From NCBI RefSeq assembly GCF_029852145.1, contig NC_079969.1, positions 1-64,000 on the forward strand: a stretch of DNA of 64,000 bases, written 5' to 3'. Numbering within the stretch: the first letter of the stretch is position 1; each line of letters begins with the position of its first letter. The notes below the pieces were generated by a model. The model did no database searches and was not told where the DNA came from. It saw nothing but the letters and a program-made list of their open reading frames with translations. A program made the translations under genes and the position numbers. The stretch comes from Microplitis mediator. Its lineage: Eukaryota > Arthropoda > Insecta > Hymenoptera > Braconidae. This document shows positions 1 to 11,146 of this stretch, piece by piece.

Positions 1-99
1 TCCTTATTTGGGTTGAAACTCAAAAAATAAATTTTTCTCAGGACTTTTTGTGGTCTTCCCTACTACAGGACACCATAAGGAACAAAAAACGTTTATATT
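1..99 (+). repeat. Partial satellite monomer at left edge (B type, m95-m193)
   Basis: The window opens inside a monomer, so the array continues to the left. This fragment has the B-type segment and ends in the rare AACGTTTAT variant. The same variant occurs at the end of the Q monomer at about 9616, 9524 bp further on. Confidence 0.95.
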
Positions 100-1622
100 G
101 TGTTGGGCTATTCCCAACAGGGCAAGAGTTATGGGCTACTCTTCAAAAAAATTCACACTGGCATCTCCACCCATCTCCACCCATGTCCACCCATCCTTAT
201 TTGGGTTGAAACTCAAAAAATAAATCTTTCTCAGGACTTTTTGTGGTCTTCCCTACTACAGGACACCATAAGGAACAAAAAACGTTAATATTGTGTTGGG
301 CTATTCTCAACAGGGCAAGAGTTATGGGCTACTCTTCAGAAAAATTCACACTGGCATCTCCACCCATGTCCACCCATCCTTATTTGGGTTGAAACTCAAA
401 AAATAAATTTTTCTCAGGTCTTTTTGTGGTTTTTTCTACTACAGGACACCATAAGGAACAAAAAACGTTAATATTGTGTTGGGCTATTCCCAACAGGGCA
501 AGAGTTATAGGCTACTCTTCAAAAAAATTCACACTGGCATCTCCACCTATCTCCACCCATCCTTATTTGGGTTGAAACTCAAAAAATAAATTTTTCTCAG
601 GTCTTTTTGTGGTTTTTTCTACTACAGGACACCATAAGGAACAAAAAACGTTAATATTGTGTTGGGCTATTCCCAACAGGGCAAGAGTTATGGGCTACTC
701 TTCAAAAAAATTCATACTGGCATCTCCACCCATCTCCACCCATGTCCACCCATCCTTATTTGGGTTGAAACTCAAAAAATAAATTTTTCTCAGGTCTTTT
801 TGTGGTTTTTTCTACTACAGGACACCATATGAACAAAAAACGTTAATATTGTGTTGGGCTATTCCCAACAGGGCAAGAGTTATGGGCTACTCTTCAAAAA
901 AATTCATACTGGCATCTCCACCCATCTCCACCCATGTCCACCCATCCTTATTTGGGTTGAAACTCAAAAAATAAATTTTTCTCAGGTCTTTTTGTGGTTT
1001 TTTCTACTACAGGACACCATAAGGAACAAAAAACGTTAATATTGTGTTGGGCTATTCCCAACAGGGCAAGAGTTATGGGCTACTCTTCAATAAAATTCAC
1101 ACTGGCATCTCCACCCATCTCCACCCATGTCCACCCATCCTTATTTGGGTTGAAACTCAAAAAATAAATTTTTCTCAGGACTTTTTGTGGTCTTCCCTAC
1201 TACAGGACACCATAAGGAACAAAAAACGTTAATATTGTGTTGGGCTATTCCCAACAGGGCAAGAGTTATGGGCTACTCTTCAAAAAAATTCACACTGGCA
1301 TCTCCACCCATCTCCACCCATGTCCACCCATCCTTATTTGGGTTGAAACTCAAAAAATAAATTTTTCTCAGGTCTTTTTGTGGTTTTTTCTACTACAGGA
1401 CACCTTAAGGAACAAAAAACGTTAATATTGTGTTAGGCTATTCCCAACAGGGCAAGAGTTATGGGCTACTCTTCAAAAAAATTCACACTGGCATCTCCAC
1501 CCATCTCCAGCCATGTCCACCCATCCTTATTTGGGTTGAAACTCAAAAAATAAATTTTTCTCAGGACTTTTTGTGGTCTTCCCTACTACAGGACACCATA
1601 AGGAACAAAAAACGTTAATATT
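100..1622 (+). repeat. Block of 8 monomers L-s-s-192-A-N-T-Q, copy 1
   Basis: The monomers start at 100, 293, 476, 659, 851, 1044, 1237 and 1430. The same order, including the CAGAAAAATT variant in the first short monomer and the CATATGAAC 1-bp deletion in the 192-bp unit, recurs at 9624-11146, exactly 9524 bp away. The short units have lost one 10-bp subrepeat. Confidence 0.9.
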
Positions 1623-2201
1623 GTGTTGGGCTATTCCCAACAGGGCAAGATTTATGGGCTACTCTTCAAAAAAATTCATACTGGCATCTCCACCCATCTC
1701 CACCCATGTCCACCCATCCTTATTTGGGTTGAAACTCAAAAAATAAATTTTTCTCAGGTCTTTTTGTGGTTTTTTCTACTACAGGACACCATAAGGAACA
1801 AAAAACGTTAATATTGTATTGGGCTATTCGCAACAGGGCAAGAGTTATGGGCTACTCTTCAAAAAAATTCATACTGGCATCTCCACCCATCTCCACCCAT
1901 GTCCACCCATCCTTATTTGGGTTGAAACTCAAAAAATAAATTTTTCTCAGGTCTTTTTGTGGTTTTTTCTACTACAGGACACCATAAGGAACAAAAAACG
2001 TTAATATTGTGTTGGGCTATTCCCAACAGGGCAAGAGTTATGGGCTACTCTTCAAAAAAATTCACACTGTCATCTCCACCCATCTCCACCCATGTCCACC
2101 CATCCTTATTTGGGTTGAAACTCAAAAAATAAATTTTTCTCAGGTCTTTTTGTGGTTTTTTCTACTACAGGACACCATAAGGAACAAAAAACGTTAATAT
2201 T
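1623..2201 (+). repeat. Three A-type monomers
   Basis: The monomers start at 1623, 1816 and 2009. The second has an altered hairpin (GTATTGGG and ATTCGCAAC), and the third carries V (m62 T). They bridge the first block to the 3990-bp unit. Confidence 0.85.
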
Positions 2202-5200
2202 GTGTTGGGCTATTTCCAACAGGGCAAGAGTTATGGGCTACTCTTCAAAAAAATTCACACTGTCATCTCCACCCATCTCCACCCATGTCCACCCATCCTT
2301 ATTTGGGTTGAAACTCAAAAAATAAATTTTTCTCAGGTCTTTTTGTGGTTTTTTCTACTACAGGACACCATAAGGAACAAAAAACGTTAATATTGTGTTG
2401 GGCTATTCCCAACAGGGCAAGAGTTATGGGCTACTCTTCAAAAAAATTCACACTGGCATCTCCACCCATCTCCACCCATGTCCACCCATCCTTATTTGGG
2501 TTGAAACTCAAAAAATAAATTTTTCTCAGGTCTTTTTGTGGTTTTTTCTACTACAGGACACCATAAGGAACAAAAAACGTTAATATTGTGTTGGGCTATT
2601 CCCAACAGGGCAAGAGTTATGGGCTACTCTTCAAAAAAATTCACACTGTCATCTCCACCCATCTCCACCCATGTCCACCCATCCTTATTTGGGTTGAAAC
2701 TCAAAAAATAAATTTTTCTCAGGTCTTTTTGTGGTTTTTTCTACTACAGGACACCATAAGGAACAAAAAACGTTAATATTGTGTTGGGCTATTCCCAACA
2801 GGGCAAGAGTTATGGGCTACTCTTCAAAAAAATTCACACTGGCATCTCCACCCATCTCCACCCATGTCCACCCATCCTTATTTGGGTTGAAACTCAAAAA
2901 ATAAATTTTTCTTGGGCCTTTTCAGAGTCTTCTCTACTACAGGACACCATAAGGAACAAAAAACGTTAATATTGTGTTGGGCTATTCCCAACAGGGCAAG
3001 AGTTATAGGCCACTCTTCAAAAAAATTCACACTGGCATCTCCACCCATCTCCACCCATCCTTATTTGGGTTGAAACTCAAAAAATAAATTTTTCTCAGGT
3101 CTTTTTGTGGTTTTTTCTACTACAAGACACCATAAGGAACAAAAAACGTTAATATTGTGTTGGGCTATTCCCAACAGGGCAAGAGTTATGGGCCACTCTT
3201 CAAAAAAATTCACACTGGCATCTCCACCCATCTCCACCCATCCTTATTTGGGTTGAAACTCAAAAAATAAATTTTTCTCAGGACTTTTTGTGGTCTTCCC
3301 TACTACAGGACACCATAAGGAACAAAAAACGTTCATATTGTGTTGGGCTATTCCCAACAGGGCAAGAGTTATGGGCTACTCTTCAAAAAAATTCACACTG
3401 GCATCTCCACCCATCTCCACCCATGTCCACCCATCCTTATTTGGGTTGAAACTCAAAAAATAAATTTTTCTCAGGTCTTTTTGTGGTTTTTTCTACTACA
3501 GGACACCATAAGGAACAAAAAACGTTAATATTGTGTTGGGCTATTCCCAACAGGGCAAGAGTTATGGGCTACTCTTCAAAAAAAATCACACTGGCATCTC
3601 CACCCATCTCCACCCATGTCCACCCATCCTTATTTGGGTTGAAACTCAAAAAATAAATTTTTCTCAGGTCTTTTTGTGGTTTTTTCTACTACAGGACACC
3701 ATAAGGAACAAAAAACGTTAATATTGTGTTGGGCTATTCCCAACAGGGCAAGAGTTATGGGCTACTCAAAAAAAATTCACACTGGCATCTCCACCCATCT
3801 CCACCCATGTCCACCCATCCTTATTTGGGTTGAAACTCAAAAAATAAATTTTTCTCAGGACTTTTTGTGGTCTTTCCTACTACAGGACACCATAAGGAAC
3901 AAAAAACGTTAATATTGTGTTGGGCTATTTCCAACAGGGCAAGAGTTATGGGCTACTCTTCAAAAAAATTCACACTGGCATCTCCACCCATCTCCACCCA
4001 TGTCCACCCATCCTTATTTGGGTTGAAACTCAAAAAATAAATTTTTCTCAGGACTTTTTGTGGTCTTCCCTACTACAGGACACCATAAGGAACAAAAAAC
4101 GTTAATATTGTGTTGGGCTATTCCCAACAGGGCAAGAGTTATGGGCTACTCTTCAAAAAAATTCATACTGGCATCTCCACCCATCTCCACCCATGTCCAC
4201 CCATCCTTATTTGGGTTGAAACTCAAAAAATAAATTTTTCTCAGGTCTTTTTGTGGTTTTTTCTACTACAGGACACCATAAGGAACAAAAAACGTTAATA
4301 TTGTGTTGGGCTATTCCCAACAGGGCAAGAGTTATGGGCTACTCTTCAAAAAAATTCACACTGGCATCTCCACCCATCTCCACCCATGTCCACCCATCCT
4401 TATTTGGGTTGAAACTCAAAAAATAAATTTTTCTCAGGTCTTTTTGTGGTTTTTTCTACTACAGGACACCATAAGGAACAAAAAACGTTAATATTGTGTT
4501 GGGCTATTCCCAACAGGGCAAGAGTTATGGGCTACTCTTCAAAAAAATTCATACTGGCATCTCCACCTATCTCCACCCATCCTTATTTGGGTTGAAACTC
4601 AAAAAATAAATTTTTCTCAGGTCTTTTTGTGGTCTTCCCTACTACAGGACACCATAAGGAACAAAAAACGTTAATATTGTGTTGAGCTATTCCCAACAGG
4701 GCAAGAGTTATGGGCTACTCTTCAAAAAAATTCATACTGGCATCTCCACCCATCTCCACCCATGTCCACCCATCCTTATTTGGGTTGAAACTCAAAAAAT
4801 AAATTTTTCTCAGGTCTTTTTGTGGTTTTTTCTACTACAGGACACCATAAGGAACAAAAAACGTTAATATTGTGTTGGGCTATTCCCAACAGGGCAAGAG
4901 TTATAGGCTACTCTTCAAAAAAATTCACACTGGCATCTCCACCTATCTCCACCCATCCTTATTTGGGTTGAAACTCAAAAAATAAATTTTTCTCAGGTCT
5001 TTTTGTGGTTTTTTCTACTACAGGACACCATAAGGAACAAAAAACGTTAATATTGTGTTGGGCTATTCCCAACAGGGCAAGAGTTATGGGCTACTCTTCA
5101 ATAAAATTCACACTGGCATCTCCACCCATCTCCACCCATGTCCACCCATCCTTATTTGGGTTGAAACTCAAAAAATAAATTTTTCTCAGGACTTTTTGTG

Positions 5201-5248
5201 GTCTTCCCTACTACAGGACACCATAAGGAACAAAAAACGTTAATATTG

Positions 5249-5267
5249 TGTTGGGCTATTCCCAACA
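5249..5267. repeat. Inverted repeat / potential hairpin, once per monomer (representative)
   Basis: TGTTGGGCTATTCCCAACA is a perfect 7-bp stem with a 5-nt loop. It sits at m2-m20 of nearly every monomer, so roughly 300 copies lie about 193 bp apart. The commonest variants, C to T at m14, m15 or m16, break one stem pair in DNA but leave a G-U pair in a + strand transcript. A few copies have true mismatches, for example m14 A at about 16091 and 26558. Whether it extrudes as a cruciform or binds a protein is not visible from sequence. Confidence 0.85.
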
Positions 5268-5309
5268 GGGCAAGAGTTATGGGCTACTCTTCAAAAAAAT
5301 TCACACTGG

Positions 5310-5344
5310 CATCTCCACCCATCTCCACCCATGTCCACCCATCC
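5310..5344 (+). repeat. Internal 10-bp subrepeat (three and a half copies; representative)
   Basis: CATCTCCACC occurs twice, followed by CATGTCCACC and a truncated CATCC. Loss of exactly one 10-bp unit gives the 183-bp class, which accounts for 65 monomers plus one of 182 bp. The complementary strand is G-rich, with three GGG runs and several GG runs, so a two-tetrad G-quadruplex on the minus strand is possible. Confidence 0.9.
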
Positions 5345-5366
5345 TTATTTGGGTTGAAACTCAAAA

Positions 5367-5372
5367 AATAAA
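5367..5372 (+). promoter_or_regulatory. AATAAA hexamer, once per monomer (representative)
   Basis: AATAAA lies at m120-m125 of almost every monomer, within A6-TAAA-T5. In A-type monomers it is followed within about 15-35 nt by a T/GT-rich tract, for example 4441-4456. That resembles the spacing of a vertebrate polyadenylation site. It is lost in only a few units, at about 12971 (TTAATT), 27426 (TGAATT) and 36423 (TCAATT). No use as a poly(A) signal is demonstrated, and A/T-rich sequence alone could produce the hexamer. Confidence 0.45.
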
Positions 5373-5428
5373 TTTTTCTCAGGACTTTTTGTGGTCTTCC
5401 CTACTACAGGACACCATAAGGAACAAAA

Positions 5429-5434
5429 AACGTT
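5429..5434. other. AACGTT palindrome holding the only consensus CpG (representative)
   Basis: This is the single CpG of the 193-bp consensus, at m184-m185. It is retained in essentially every monomer, although the bases just downstream (m188-m189) are among the most variable in the array: TTAAT, TTCAT, TTACT, TTTAT, TTGAT and TTAGT all occur. Other CpGs appear only as scattered point variants, for example near 11250, 17120 and 62330. Confidence 0.85.
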
Positions 5435-6191
5435 AATATTGTGTTGGGCTATTCCCAACAGGGCAAGAGTTATGGGCTACTCTTCAAAAAAATTCACACT
5501 GGCATCTCCACCCATCTCCACCCATGTCCACCCATCCTTATTTGGGTTGAAACTCAAAAAATAAATCTTTCTCAGGACTTTTTGTGGTCTTCCCTACTAC
5601 AGGACACCATAAGGAACAAAAAACGTTAATATTGTGTTGGGCTATTCTCAACAGGGCAAGAGTTATGGGCTACTCTTCAAAAAAATTCACACTGGCATCT
5701 CCACCCATGTCCACCCATCCTTATTTGGGTTGAAACTCAAAAAATAAATTTTTCTCAGGTCTTTTTGTGGTTTTTTCTACTACAGGACACCATAAGGAAC
5801 AAAAAACGTTAATATTGTGTTGGGCTATTCCCAACAGGGCAAGAGTTATAGGCTACTCTTCAAAAAAATTCACACTGGCATCTCCACCTATCTCCACCCA
5901 TCCTTATTTGGGTTGAAACTCAAAAAATAAATTTTTCTCAGGTCTTTTTGTGGTTTTTTCTACTACAGGACACCATAAGGAACAAAAAACGTTAATATTG
6001 TGTTGGGCTATTCCCAACAGGGCAAGAGTTATGGGCTACTCTTCAAAAAAATTCATACTGGCATCTCCACCCATCTCCACCCATGTCCACCCATCCTTAT
6101 TTGGGTTGAAACTCAAAAAATAAATTTTTCTCAGGTCTTTTTGTGGTTTTTTCTACTACAGGACACCATATGAACAAAAAACGTTAATATT

Positions 6192-9100
6192 GTGTTGGGC
6201 TATTCCCAACAGGGCAAGAGTTATGGGCTACTCTTCAAAAAAATTCACACTGTCATCTCCACCCATCTCCACCCATGTCCACCCATCCTTATTTGGGTTG
6301 AAACTCAAAAAATAAATTTTTCTCAGGTCTTTTTGTGGTTTTTTCTACTACAGGACACCATAAGGAACAAAAAACGTTAATATTGTGTTGGGCTATTCCC
6401 AACAGGGCAAGAGTTATGGGCTACTCTTCAAAAAAATTCACACTGGCATCTCCACCCATCTCCACCCATGTCCACCCATCCTTATTTGGGTTGAAACTCA
6501 AAAAATAAATTTTTCTCAGGTCTTTTTGTGGTTTTTTCTACTACAGGACACCATAAGGAACAAAAAACGTTAATATTGTGTTGGGCTATTCCCAACAGGG
6601 CAAGAGTTATGGGCTACTCTTCAAAAAAATTCACACTGTCATCTCCACCCATCTCCACCCATGTCCACCCATCCTAATTTGGGTTGAAACTCAAAAAATA
6701 AATTTTTCTCAGGTCTTTTTGTGGTTTTTTCTACTACAGGACACCATAAGGAACAAAAAACGTTAATATTGTGTTGGGCTATTCCCAACAGGGCAAGAGT
6801 TATGGGCTACTCTTCAAAAAAATTCACACTGGCATCTCCACCCATCTCCACCCATGTCCACCCATCCTTATTTGGGTTGAAACTCAAAAAATAAATTTTT
6901 CTTGGGCCTTTTCAGAGTCTTCTCTACTACAGGACACCATAAGGAACAAAAAACGTTAATATTGTGTCGGGCTATTCCCAACAGGGCAAGAGTTATGGGC
7001 CACTCTTCAAAAAAATTCACACTGGCATCTCCACCCATCTCCACCCATCCTTATTTGGGTTGAAACTCAAAAAATAAATTTTTCTCAGGTCTTTTTGTGG
7101 TTTTTTCTACTACAAGACACCATAAGGAACAAAAAACGTTAATATTGTGTTGGGCTATTCCCAACAGGGCAAGAGTCATGGGCCACTCTTCAAAAAAATT
7201 CACACTGGCATCTCCACCCATCTCCACCCATCCTTATTTGGGTTGAAACTCAAAAAATAAATTTTTCTCAGGACTTTTTGTGGTCTTCCCTACTACAGGA
7301 CACCATAAGGAACAAAAAACGTTCATATTGTGTTGGGCTATTCCCAACAGGGCAAGAGTTATGGGCTACTCTTCAAAAAAATTCACACTGGCATCTCCAC
7401 CCATCTCCACCCATGTCCACCCATCCTTATTTGGGTTGAAACTCAAAAAATAAATTTTTCTCAGGTCTTTTTGTGGTTTTTTCTACTACAGGACACCATA
7501 AGGAACAAAAAACGTTAATATTGTGTTGGGCTATTCCCAACAGGGCAAGAGTTATGGGCTACTCTTCAAAAAAATTCACACTGGCATCTCCACCCATCTC
7601 CACCCATGTCCACCCATCCTTATTTGGGTTGAAACTCAAAAAATAAATTTTTCTCAGGTCTTTTTGTGGTTTTTTCTACTACAGGACACCATAAGGAACA
7701 AAAAACGTTAATATTGTGTTGGGCTATTCCCAACAGGGCAAGAGTTATGGGCTACTCAAAAAAAATTCACACTGGCATCTCCACCCATCTCCACCCATGT
7801 CCACCCATCCTTATTTGGGTTGAAACTCAAAAAATAAATTTTTCTCAGGACTTTTTGTGGTCTTTCCTACTACAGGACACCATAAGGAACAAAAAACGTT
7901 AATATTGTGTTGGGCTATTTCCAACAGGGCAAGAGTTATGGGCTACTCTTCAAAAAAATTCACACTGGCATCTCCACCCATCTCCACCCATGTCCACCCA
8001 TCCTTATTTGGGTTGAAACTCAAAAAATAAATTTTTCTCAGGACTTTTTGTGGTCTTCCCTACTACAGGACACCATAAGGAACAAAAAACGTTAATATTG
8101 TGTTGGGCTATTCCCAACAGGGCAAGAGTTATGGGCTACTCTTCAAAAAAATTCATACTGGCATCTCCACCCATCTCCACCCATGTCCACCCATCCTTAT
8201 TTGGGTTGAAACTCAAAAAATAAATTTTTCTCAGGTCTTTTTGTGGTTTTTTCTACTACAGGACACCATAAGGAACAAAAAACGTTAATATTGTGTTGGG
8301 CTATTCCCAACAGGGCAAGAGTTATGGGCTACTCTTCAAAAAAATTCACACTGGCATCTCCACCCATCTCCACCCATGTCCACCCATCCTTATTTGGGTT
8401 GAAACTCAAAAAATAAATTTTTCTCAGGTCTTTTTGTGGTTTTTTCTACTACTGGACACCATAAGGAACAAAAAACGTTAATATTGTGTTGGGCTATTCC
8501 CAACAGGGCAAGAGTTATGGGCTACTCTTCAAAAAAATTCATACTGGCATCTCCACCTATCTCCACCCATCCTTATTTGGGTTGAAACTCAAAAAATAAA
8601 TTTTTCTCAGGTCTTTTTGTGGTCTTCCCTACTACAGGACACCATAAGGAACAAAAAACGTTAGTATTGTGTTGGGCTATTCCCAACAGGGCAAGAGTTA
8701 TGGGCTACTCTTCAAAAAAATTCATACTGGCATCTCCACCCATCTCCACCCATGTCCACCCATCCTTATTTGGGTTGAAACTCAAAAAATAAATTTTTCT
8801 CAGGTCTTTTTGTGGTTTTTTCTACTACAGGACACCATAAGGACCAAAAAACGTTAATATTGTGTTGGGCTATTCCCAACAGGGCAAGAGTTATAGGCTA
8901 CTCTTCAAAAAAATTCACACTGGCATCTCCACCTATCTCCACCCATCCTTATTTGGGTTGAAACTCAAAAAATAAATTTATCTCAGGTCTTTTTGTGGTT
9001 TTTTCTACTACAGGACACCATAAGGAACAAAAAACGTTAATATTGTGTTGGGCTATTCCCAACAGGGCAAGAGTTATGGGCTACTCTTCAATAAAATTCA

Positions 9101-10374
9101 CACTGGCATCTCCACCCATCTCCACCCATGTCCACCCATCCTTATTTGGGTTGAAACTCAAAAAATAAATTTTTCTCAGGACTTTTTGTGGTCTTCCCTA
9201 CTACAGGACACCATAAGGAACAAAAAACGTTAATATTGTGTTGGGCTATTCCCAACAGGGCAAGAGTTATGGGCTACTCTTCAAAAAAATTCACACTGGC
9301 ATCTCCATCCATCTCCACCCATGTCCACCCATCCTTATTTGGGTTGAAACTCAAAAAATAAATTTTTCTCAGGTCTTTTTGTGGTTTTTTCTACTACAGG
9401 ACACCTTAAGGAACAAAAAACGTTAATATTGTGTTGGGCTATTCCCAACAGGGCAAGAGTTATGGGCTACTCTTCAAAAAAATTCACACTGGCATCTCCA
9501 CCCATCTCCAGCCATGTCCACCCATCCTTATTTGGGTTGAAACTCAAAAAATAAATTTTTCTCAGGACTTTTTGTGGTCTTCCCTACTACAGGACACCAT
9601 AAGGAACAAAAAACGTTTATATTGTGTTGGGCTATTCCCAACAGGGCAAGAGTTATGGGCTACTCTTCAAAAAAATTCACACTGGCATCTCCACCCATCT
9701 CCACCCATGTCCACCCATCCTTATTTGGGTTGAAACTCAAAAAATAAATCTTTCTCAGGACTTTTTGTGGTCTTCCCTACTACAGGACACCATAAGGAAC
9801 AAAAAACGTTAATATTGTGTTGGGCTATTCTCAACAGGGCAAGAGTTATGGGCTACTCTTCAGAAAAATTCACACTGGCATCTCCACCCATGTCCACCCA
9901 TCCTTATTTGGGTTGAAACTCAAAAAATAAATTTTTCTCAGGTCTTTTTGTGGTTTTTTCTACTACAGGACACCATAAGGAACAAAAAACGTTAATATTG
10001 TGTTGGGCTATTCCCAACAGGGCAAGAGTTATAGGCTACTCTTCAAAAAAATTCACACTGGCATCTCCACCTATCTCCACCCATCCTTATTTGGGTTGAA
10101 ACTCAAAAAATAAATTTTTCTCAGGTCTTTTTGTGGTTTTTTCTACTACAGGACACCATAAGGAACAAAAAACGTTAATATTGTGTTGGGCTATTCCCAA
10201 CAGGGCAAGAGTTATGGGCTACTCTTCAAAAAAATTCATACTGGCATCTCCACCCATCTCCACCCATGTCCACCCATCCTTATTTGGGTTGAAACTCAAA
10301 AAATAAATTTTTCTCAGGTCTTTTTGTGGTTTTTTCTACTACAGGACACCATATGAACAAAAAACGTTAATATT
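6192..10374 (+). repeat. Large higher-order unit, copy 2 (4183 bp, 22 monomers)
   Basis: This is the tandem copy of 2202-6191. It differs by one additional monomer: a T unit at 9238 and a Q unit at 9431 stand where copy 1 has the single monomer at 5248. Its last part, 9624-10374, is shared with the L-s-s-192 block at 100-850. Confidence 0.9.
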
Positions 10375-11146
10375 GTGTTGGGCTATTCCCAACAGGGCAA
10401 GAGTTATGGGCTACTCTTCAAAAAAATTCATACTGGCATCTCCACCCATCTCCACCCATGTCCACCCATCCTTATTTGGGTTGAAACTCAAAAAATAAAT
10501 TTTTCTCAGGTCTTTTTGTGGTTTTTTCTACTACAGGACACCATAAGGAACAAAAAACGTTAATATTGTGTTGGGCTATTCCCAACAGGGCAAGAGTTAT
10601 GGGCTACTCTTCAATAAAATTCACACTGGCATCTCCACCCATCTCCACCCATGTCCACCCATCCTTATTTGGGTTGAAACTCAAAAAATAAATTTTTCTC
10701 AGGACTTTTTGTGGTCTTCCCTACTACAGGACACCATAAGGAACAAAAAACGTTAATATTGTGTTGGGCTATTCCCAACAGGGCAAGAGTTATGGGCTAC
10801 TCTTCAAAAAAATTCACACTGGCATCTCCACCCATCTCCACCCATGTCCACCCATCCTTATTTGGGTTGAAACTCAAAAAATAAATTTTTCTCAGGTCTT
10901 TTTGTGGTTTTTTCTACTACAGGACACCTTAAGGAACAAAAAACGTTAATATTGTGTTGGGCTATTCCCAACAGGGCAAGAGTTATGGGCTACTCTTCAA
11001 AAAAATTCACACTGGCATCTCCACCCATCTCCAGCCATGTCCACCCATCCTTATTTGGGTTGAAACTCAAAAAATAAATTTTTCTCAGGACTTTTTGTGG
11101 TCTTCCCTACTACAGGACACCATAAGGAACAAAAAACGTTAATATT
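9624..11146 (+). repeat. Block L-s-s-192-A-N-T-Q, copy 2
   Basis: It matches 100-1622 at a constant 9524-bp offset, monomer for monomer. It overlaps the end of the 4183-bp unit, showing that the two duplications are nested. Confidence 0.9.

Larger units (their letters stand above)
5248..5440 (+). repeat. Reference 193-bp monomer (B type)
   Basis: This is a convenient consensus-like unit for the m1-m193 numbering. In order it holds a 19-nt inverted repeat (m2-m20), a 7-A tract (m46-m52), three 10-bp subrepeats plus a partial one (m63-m97), a nearly invariant stretch (m98-m130) with A6, TAAA and T5 runs, and the subtype-defining segment (m131-m163). It ends with ACACCATAAGGAAC, an A6 tract and the only CpG in AACGTT (m182-m187). 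Its own history is probably chimeric: its front resembles the T monomer at 9238 and its back the Q monomer at 9431. Confidence 0.9.
2202..6191 (+). repeat. Large higher-order unit, copy 1 (3990 bp, 21 monomers)
   Basis: The order begins V, A, V, C, s, s, A, A, 191-bp B, F-B, A, A, s, A, s, N-B. It ends B, L, s, s, 192-bp. The next 4.2 kb repeats this order in tandem. All markers from 2202 to about 5247 recur 3990 bp later with only scattered point differences. After the hybrid monomer at 5248 the offset becomes 4183 bp. Confidence 0.9.

Noticed and set aside
5310..5344. Telomere-like repeat (CCC-rich subrepeat)
   Set aside because: The 10-bp unit CATCTCCACC is not a CCCTAA variant and occurs only three to four times per monomer.
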